Under the pieces are notes generated by a model. That model was not told the DNA's origin, did not search any database, and saw nothing but the letters and a program-made list of their open reading frames with translations. Of a DNA stretch of 64,000 nt, positions 57,601-64,000 are shown piece by piece. How positions within the stretch are numbered: position 1 is the first letter of the stretch; the number at the start of each line of letters is the position of its first letter. The translations under genes and the position numbers were made by a program. The DNA lies in the NCBI GenBank assembly GCA_015178975.1, contig WHVD01000055.1, positions 124,001-188,000 on the forward strand, in the 5' to 3' direction. Source of the stretch: Hysterangium stoloniferum (taxonomy: Eukaryota > Basidiomycota > Agaricomycetes > Hysterangiales > Hysterangiaceae).

Positions 57601-58217
57601 TGTAAAGAGTAGTGGAAGTTCTAACCATTCTATATACGAAGAATATTGACCGTTTAGGTATGACACTAAGATGTATTGATGGTTTAAGTCTAATACGGAT
57701 TGAACACGTACTGACTATGTAGTTCAGTACAGTAGAGAGAACTAGCTATCTAGAATAAAGTAGAGAGCTAGAACGAATAAGTAGAATTGACTGTTAAGTG
57801 CGATTCTGGACGACTACTCGAGTGTAAGGTAGAGTAACTAGAGAGTCAAATACTAGAGTAGCGTGGATGTAGTCCACGCGGGTTGAGATAAAGATAGAGT
57901 TTCGACTGATACAGTTTGAAACTCTGGTTGAGTAGATAGCTAAAACCTGTCTGTGACAGTCGAGACGATACACCAATCACAACTTACGGGACACTAACAG
58001 GTGTCTGGGTAAGTCGTGGTTGCGGTGTAAAAAGTGTCTGAGTTCTATTTGGTGCCAAGTGCACCCACAAGTATACACAAAGCTTCGAACTAATGAAATG
58101 GTACGATATTCGAAGAATATAAAGGATAGAAAAATATGAATAAAATGTGTAAAATATAAATAAAATAAAAGGAGTGTTTTACCACAATGAAACTGTGGTA
58201 AAAGCATACTCCTCACA
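57601..58217 (-). mobile_element. Solo LTR, mosaic of two LTR families
   Basis: 617 bp with a perfect CTGGC duplication (57596-57600 and 58218-58222). On the plus strand the first 440 bp match the reverse complement of the LTR of the Ty3 element at 9958. From about 58035 onward it matches the family B LTRs (for example 22460-22644). The switch lies in a short stretch shared by both, gtgtctgagttct. Confidence 0.92.
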
Positions 58218-59398
58218 CTGGCCCCTCCGCTCAAGAGTATTTGCATCACCGGGCCCCATCTCACCATTCTACACTTCGAACCTGCAGGTTCAACAATGTA
58301 CACTATGTAATCCACCCCCTACTTTCCTTGTGGTTGGTTTCCTTTATACAACATACATATAATTACATCATGTCCATTCCTGTTCTGATCCCTTCACCTA
58401 TGTACTTCCAGCACAGGGACATCCTCAGCATGCCCCTGATGTTTGCCATCAGTCCATACCTTGGCTACAAACCTTTCCACAAGACCATCTTCCCCATTCC
58501 TCTGGCACAAGCTTCTCTGATTTCTCCTTCAATTCTGTCAAGAACCCCAGAAATGTCATTGAACTTTAACCCTTGTGAAGTTTTCAGGGGGGGGGCCTGG
58601 CCACCTTACCACATGTCATCACCAACCTCTCCTATCAACCACTCATTGTTCTGCCACTTGGTTGTTAAGTAGCACTCTTTTGCCTGATCATGTGGTTCTT
58701 TGTTCTCCTGCCACATTCACCTTGATGATATAAAAAACCTATATCTTATAGTGATAGAATCAATCTTCTCTTCAACCATTAATCCTTTCCCCACTCTTCC
58801 CTAGGGAACCTCACATTCACCTTGTATCCTACTGATATTTAAAAATAAAGAAAACTTAGTCCTGTCCATGTTGACTGAGTGAGGCTGATACTGACAGCCT
58901 TACATCATTCTTAGCTGCCATGGCCATCAGTTGTCATTTGCTTGATACTCCAAGTTTGGACTTTCAGATGATTGCTAGGTCTTATATGGCTTCTTCAGCT
59001 AGAACTTTAGTAGATGATGTGAAGAAAGTATTTCAGCAAGCAATTTCTTGTAGTGTTGGAGACAGTGATGTGGTCTGTTATATATTTTATCACTTTGTTT
59101 CTTTGTTTAACCTTTAAGGGACATTAGTCAAATAGTAGAGGACTGGATCCTTTAACTTTGGCTCAAGAGTTTAAGATGTCATTGTTCTGATAACATAAGA
59201 TTCATTGCTAGCTCTAAACCCTAGAATTAGCATATCTTAACCCTAAGTAGCTAGGTGGCATTGTCATGGAAACCAGCAGAGTCATGGATTACATACTAAT
59301 AAGGTATCTCTAGCCCTTATAGTATGCAATCTACCCCATCTCCTTGACTACATATTGAGGGAGATGACTCATTGGTGAGTCATATCAATATGGCTATG
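58218..59398. other. Intergenic with a second copy of the 130-bp repeat
   Basis: Holds the repeat copy at 58598-58725 (see 55338). Small ORFs, including 58241-58672 (143 codons), have no known motif. Confidence 0.4.
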
Positions 59399-60118
59399 TG
59401 TTAAGAACTAAAAACTGACTAATGTCGGTGGCCGATGGGGACCGATCGGAAGGACTTGGCTTCAGCTTATGTGCTGCACCCTTGCAAATATCTGTAGGTT
59501 GTCCTTAGATTTCGGACGGGCGAAGACTAATCCTAAGAAGAACCTTTCAGTGAGATACCGATCGGAACCGAAGGACAAGTCAAGTGTTGGGCCAAGGGGT
59601 CGGGGCCGAGAGTGGGGGAGCGCACGTGAAGGTGGATAAGGGAATTCTTAGTATGAGACTGTTGCAGACGTATGAGGGTATTCTGAGTCAATATTCTGAT
59701 TGCCTAGTAACTACAACTACAGCAGGTTCATATACAAGTAACAGGCATCTAGAAAATACTAATGGGGAGAAAGGCAGAAAACGGCATTAACAATAAGCTT
59801 GACTAGGAATGGGAAGTTTATGATTAGTTCGGAGGCCGATGATAACCGAGAGCGAAATTACGATAAAAGGAAATAGTTCGAGGACTACAAATATAGATAG
59901 ACATATGTGAAACATAGAGTGGGACGGATCAACATAATGAAAGGGACGTATCAAAGCATAACCAGACAGAAAGGCGTAGTCAGGTTTGATTGACCGGAAG
60001 GCATACATCAGCGTTGGGGGTCCAACGGCTTCCGAGATCTCGTCTTGTTGAAGACATATAACTACGACATACCATTGGGGACCGTCAGCGTGCGAAGGGT
60101 TGCGACACAGTCGTAACA
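59399..60118 (-). repeat. 3' LTR of the minus-strand chromovirus (family A)
   Basis: 720 bp, TGTTAAGAAC...GTCGTAACA on the plus strand, so TGTTA/TAACA ends. It is the uninterrupted relative of the solo LTR at 7918-30986. Confidence 0.88.
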
Positions 60119-60133
60119 GTATCCCCTCATTTG
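60119..60133 (-). promoter_or_regulatory. Polypurine tract
   Basis: On the minus strand AAATGAGGGGATAC lies immediately before the LTR, which fixes the orientation of the element and identifies this LTR as the 3' one. Confidence 0.75.
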
Positions 60134-60289
60134 GCCGAAATCCCAAGGAGGCCGAAAATCTAGATTGTGTACATAAACAACGTTGGTTACGGGTTGTGTG
60201 TCAAAACATCATGTGACTGGTAAAATTTTCGCATATAAAAATGGAAGGTTACAAGGCGCTTGACTCTTCATCCTTTCCTTCCAACCACG

Positions 60290-61293
60290 ATGTCATTGAA
60301 CACCGGGGCGAAGACCATCCCTGTCAGGCTGAGAGTGACTCCTGTGTCGGGTCCGAGCGGGACGCCGAACACACAAGAACATCGTCGCCAACTAGAGGCG
60401 AGGAAGAAGGCGCGCGAGGAGGAGGAACGAAAGGAGTTGGAGGAGCTGAAAGTGATTGAGGTGGCCGAGGCAGAGGAGAAGAGACGGGTGGAGGTGGAAG
60501 CTACATGCAAGCGTCGGGAGGCCGAGCTTGCGAGGAAGAAACAGCAGGCCGGTCGGGCCCGAGAGGAGGAGGCGAGAAAGAAACGAGAAGGGAAGGTAAG
60601 TTAGGAGAAGCATCGCACTGCGAATCTCTACTAATGTTCTCTTCTCAGTGAAAGGCAGTATCACCGTTAGTCTCCGAAGAAGAGGACGAGGAAGACGAGA
60701 ATGAGGCTGCAGGGCCTTCGAGCCCGAAGGTGTTTATTTATATATATATATATTTGCTGTTACTGACTTTTAGTGACAGAGACAAAAAGGGGCCCCCAAG
60801 GCGGGGCCCAAAAATCATCCTAGGTGTAACCGCTGCACCGCTCGGAATCGAGCTTGCCATCCTCGGGCAAATGGTCGGGGCCGCACATGTCAAGAGTGTG
60901 TGGGTCAAAAACTTGGTTGTACCTTCCTGGGGGCCGACGTGGGTGCGATCTACGGGGAGCACCAGACGGATGTGATGGAGGAGCAGAACTGCCTTATGCG
61001 GTTGTATTTTTTTGGAGACCACTCGGTGGCGAACCAAGTCTCTGCGACAGCAGGGACTCTTTCATGAGCAAATGTGACTGCTGGGAGTTGCTATTGGAGA
61101 ACAGACGGCCATGCTACAATGGGTCAGGGGGCAGCTCGAGCAGTACCTCGAGTTACCTAGTTTGGATGAGGTTGAGCCAGTTAGGGCCTTGGAGGGAACT
61201 GGAGGGAAGGGAATATCGGTTGCCGTCGGTGAAGCGCGAGCTTCGGAGGCCGAGGAGGAAGGGGAAGTAGTGGAGGGTACTCTAGATAGTTAA
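60290..61293 (+). pseudogene. Antisense ORF in the chromovirus with Zn2Cys6-like cysteines
   Basis: Opposite in strand to pol and located between the chromodomain and the 3' LTR. Exon 1 (60290 to about 60596) encodes a Lys/Glu-rich coiled-coil-like region (LEARKKAREEEERKELEEL). A GTAAGT intron leads to an acidic Ser/Glu segment (SPLVSEEEDEEDENEA). A second intron (about 60730-60774) leads to CNRCTARNRAC, ten residues, CQECVGQKLGC, i.e. CX2CX6C-X10-CX2CX6C, the spacing of fungal binuclear zinc clusters. A frameshift near 61055 is followed by ATMGQGA/LQWVRGQLEQYLEL and an acidic tail to 61293. TGA directly follows both likely splice acceptors, perhaps from CGA. DNA binding is inferred from cysteine spacing only. 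Confidence 0.65.
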
Positions 61294-61432
61294 CAAAAAT
61301 AATAATTGACTTAATTCTTCTCTTTTTTTTTGAAAACGTGAATTGAAATTGAAAGCATCGGATAGTGAGACTTGGTAATTTAAGTTCGACTTGGGGTTTG
61401 AGGATCGGAGGCCGTCAGGTGCCGTGTGCAGA

Positions 61433-64000
61433 CTAAAGAGAGTTTAAAGGACCGGGTTTGTTCGGGTACATTTGATGGAAAACTAAAACAATTTCTGATG
61501 CATTGCCAAGTTCGGTGGCTAGGATCCAGGAAGTTTCTTCATCTGTACCTTCATAACCAGTCCATTTGACCAAATAAAGTAACTTGCACGATCGCCTGCG
61601 ATTGTTGATCTTGGAGTCTAGGATTTCTGATATTTCAAATTCGGGTTCCCCATCAATGATCACGGGTGGGGGTGGTGGTTGTATGCGATCCGGTATACTG
61701 TTAGGGACACAAGGTTCTAACATAGATACATGAAATACCGGGTGCACTGCGCACATGTTGTCGGGGAGCTGAAGCGTCCATGAAAGCGTGCCGGCTTGTG
61801 CTATAACTTCAAAAGGACCTAAATATTTTTCAGAGAGCTTCTTAGAAGGTCTAGTAGTTCGGAAAAACTCGGCTTTAATGAATACTCGGTCTCCGATCTT
61901 AAAATCAGGAGGCGGAAGTCGGTTTTTATCCGCAGACCGTTGGTATTGTTCTTGAGCCATTGTGATAGTTTTACGAAGTTCTTGATGTAGCTCGTCAAGG
62001 TTGGTAACGAAGTCTTGAGCATGGGCGGATGCGAGATCGCGTTCCGGGTGGATTGCGATGTTGGGGTTGTAGCCTTTATTTGCGAAGAAAGGCGAAATGC
62101 CAGTAGTGGCATTCGGTGCGTTGTTGTATGCAAATTCGGCTAGTGGTAGTAGTGATTTCCAATTGTCTTGTTGATAGTTGCAATAAACATGGATGTATTG
62201 TTCCAAGGTTTGATTCATGCGTTCAGTTTGTCCATCGCCTTCCGGGTGATAGCCTGAAGTGAAATGTAGCTTCATGTCTAGTGCTTTTCCGAGTGACCTA
62301 AAGAAGTGAGAAACAAACTCAGATCCGCGATCAGATGTGACATGTGATGGAACGCCATGCTTGGAAAATACATGGGTGACAAATAATTCAGCTAACTGTA
62401 CAGATGTTATCGTGTCATATGTTGGAATGAAAATACTTTGCTTTGAGAGCTGATCCACAACAACTAGGATTGCTGTGTGACCTTCGGATGCCGGTAGGTG
62501 CTCGATAAAATCCATAGAAATTAAGTTCCAAGGTTTTTCCGGTATCGGTAATTGTTTGAGTAGGCCATATGGTTTGTGTCGCTGTGATTTAGAGCGTAAA
62601 CACGTAGTACAAGATTTACAATAGTGCTTGACGAAATCTCGGATGCCGGGCCATGTATATTGTCTTCTAATGAGTGAGAGGGTCTTATTGAGGCTGAAGT
62701 GTCCTGAGATTGGGTGGTCGTGCTTATGTTGTAGGATTCGCAGCCAAAGGGTGTCAGAGTCCGGTACATAAATGTGATTGTCAAGTCTAATGAAACCTTG
62801 TGAGTCTAATGACCATCGGGGTTGATCGGGGTCGGACGGGTTATTGAGGTGTGCTTTGGTGACTGGGTCTAATGGAATTGCCGATAGTATATCTTGATGT
62901 AACTTTTCAGTATCCATAAGGATAACACTTCGCAAGACTGGATGAATGAGGTAAGTGGCTCAGATAGACGCGGACAGTTGTTCTGATGAAAACATAGGCT
63001 TGAAATTATGCGGGTTAACTGTGGCGTAGTCGCTACTCCCCTCTTTAGGATAGATGTCCCATCGTCTAGTCATAGCGTCGGGTTTTCCACCGAGGTGGCC
63101 GGGACGGAAGCGAATTACCATGTTGAAAGCAGAGAGGTATTTGGACCATCGAGCTTGTCGACGGGTGAGAAGTTTTGTGGTTGAAAAGTAAACTAGATTT
63201 TTGTGGTCTGTAATAACATCTACCAGGTGGGCCGAGCCTTCCAAATAATGTCGCCATGTCTTGAAAGCTTCAAATATTGCGAGTAGTTCCTTATCGTGAA
63301 CATCATAGTTGAGTTCGGGTGCCGAAAATGTGCGAGACAGAAAAGCTACTGGGTGTACTTCACCATCGGTGTCCAAAATGGACAATATCGCAGCAAGCGC
63401 ATAGTCCGAGGCATCAGTTTCCACGATGAGTTGAACGTCAGGCTTCCAGTGTGACAAAATAGGGGCGGATGTAAACGCACTTTTCAATTCCTGGAATGCC
63501 GATTGGCATTCTTTGGAGAAAATCCACGGGGCATCTTTGTGAGTAAGATGAGTGAGCGGAATGGTAATTTTTGAGTAGTTGTGAATGAAATGACGATAAA
63601 AATTGGCGAAGCCTAAAAAGGACTGAATATCCTTAACCTTTTGGGGTTCCAGCCAATCTTGAATGACTTGAATTTTAGAGTTGTCCATGCGGAGACCGTC
63701 AGGTCCCATCATAAACCCTAAATATTCAACTGTGTTGACATCAAAAGAACATTTATTACCATTCGCAAAAAAACCATGTTTTCGGAGTCTTCAGAGAACT
63801 TCACGAACGTGTTCGTCATGAAGTGTAGGATCTTCGGAGAATATGAGGATGTCGTCTAAGTACACAATGACAAAGACATCGAGGAGGTCGGAAAAGATGT
63901 CGTTGATAAAACATTGAAAGACTGATGGAGCGTTGGTGAGGCCGAAAGGCATTACTAACCATTCGAAAGAACCATAGCGAGTGCGAAAAGCCGTTTTCCA
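61433..64000 (-). pseudogene. Chromovirus pol: RT (partial), RNase H, integrase, chromodomain
   Basis: Minus strand from 64000: RT palm with [12 protein letters not shown] (near 63880), thumb and connection (SFLGFANFYRHF), RNase H (VETDASDYALAAIL; VITDHKNLVYF), integrase HHCC finger (HKHDHPISGHFS; CTTCLRSKSQ), core with MDFIEHLP, TSDRGSEF and GDGQTERMNQTLEQ (all three acidic residues present), GPFEVI (near 61830), and a chromodomain YLVKWTGYEGTDEETSW (near 61550) ending at 61433. Two in-frame TGA codons interrupt EVL-RLR (near 63797) and ASI-ATY (near 62958); otherwise one frame is kept for 2.5 kb, so decay is recent or light. The 5' end is outside the window. Confidence 0.93.

Larger units (their letters stand above)
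59399..64000 (-). mobile_element. Chromovirus (Ty3), minus strand, cut off by the window end
   Basis: Contains a 3' LTR (59399-60118), a polypurine tract, an antisense ORF and pol from the chromodomain back to RT. The 5' part lies beyond 64000. Its left flank is CTATG (59394-59398), a candidate target duplication whose partner is outside the window. It belongs to a different lineage from the element at 9958. Confidence 0.9.

Overview
This window looks like a transposon-rich accessory region of a filamentous basidiomycete, most likely an agaricomycete. The evidence is: one ordinary multi-exon gene with introns of about 50-60 bp (one of ~190 bp) and CT-rich leaders; Ty3 elements with chromodomains; hAT, Tc1 and pogo-type DNA transposons; Crinkler-like and RHS-like effector genes; and relics of a fungal 1,3-beta-glucan synthase and a GH79 glycosidase. 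I cannot name the species.

Layout. 1-7.9 kb is the only normal genic stretch. It has a short 38-bp tandem repeat and one five-exon gene (2320-5727) for a 1019-residue protein I do not recognise. 7.9-31.0 kb is a set of nested transposable elements, resolved here by target-site duplications. A solo LTR (7918-30986) contains a Tc1 element (7992-30416). The Tc1 element contains a second solo LTR (8134-23538) and a 5.4-kb palindrome (24136-29541). The second solo LTR contains a hAT element (8313-23285). The hAT element contains a full-length Ty3 chromovirus (9958-21676) and a third solo LTR (22171-22644). The palindrome is built from about 400 copies of a 10-bp unit, in direct orientation in one arm and inverted in the other.

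31-38 kb holds a decayed pogo-type transposon on the minus strand next to the 5' part of a second Ty3 copy. 39-51.5 kb is an effector-like island. It has two inverted paralogues with a Crinkler-type header and an HNH-like C-terminus (39.8-41.0 and 45.7-47.0 kb). Between them is a decayed glucan-synthase gene split by a TIR-bounded insertion that carries part of a GH79 gene. A kinase fragment and a broken P-loop/REase RHS-like gene follow. 52.9-54.6 kb is another Ty3 fragment. 55-58 kb is low-complexity repeats and a mosaic solo LTR. 59.4-64 kb is the 3' two-thirds of another chromovirus on the minus strand, with a plus-strand (antisense) ORF carrying a Zn2Cys6-like cysteine pattern between its pol gene and 3' LTR.

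Most transposon reading frames are broken by TGA codons, nearly always where homologous copies or families have arginine. This is the pattern expected from CpG-to-TpG decay of CGA codons. The 2320-5727 gene and the two Crinkler-header genes are the only reading frames that look undamaged.
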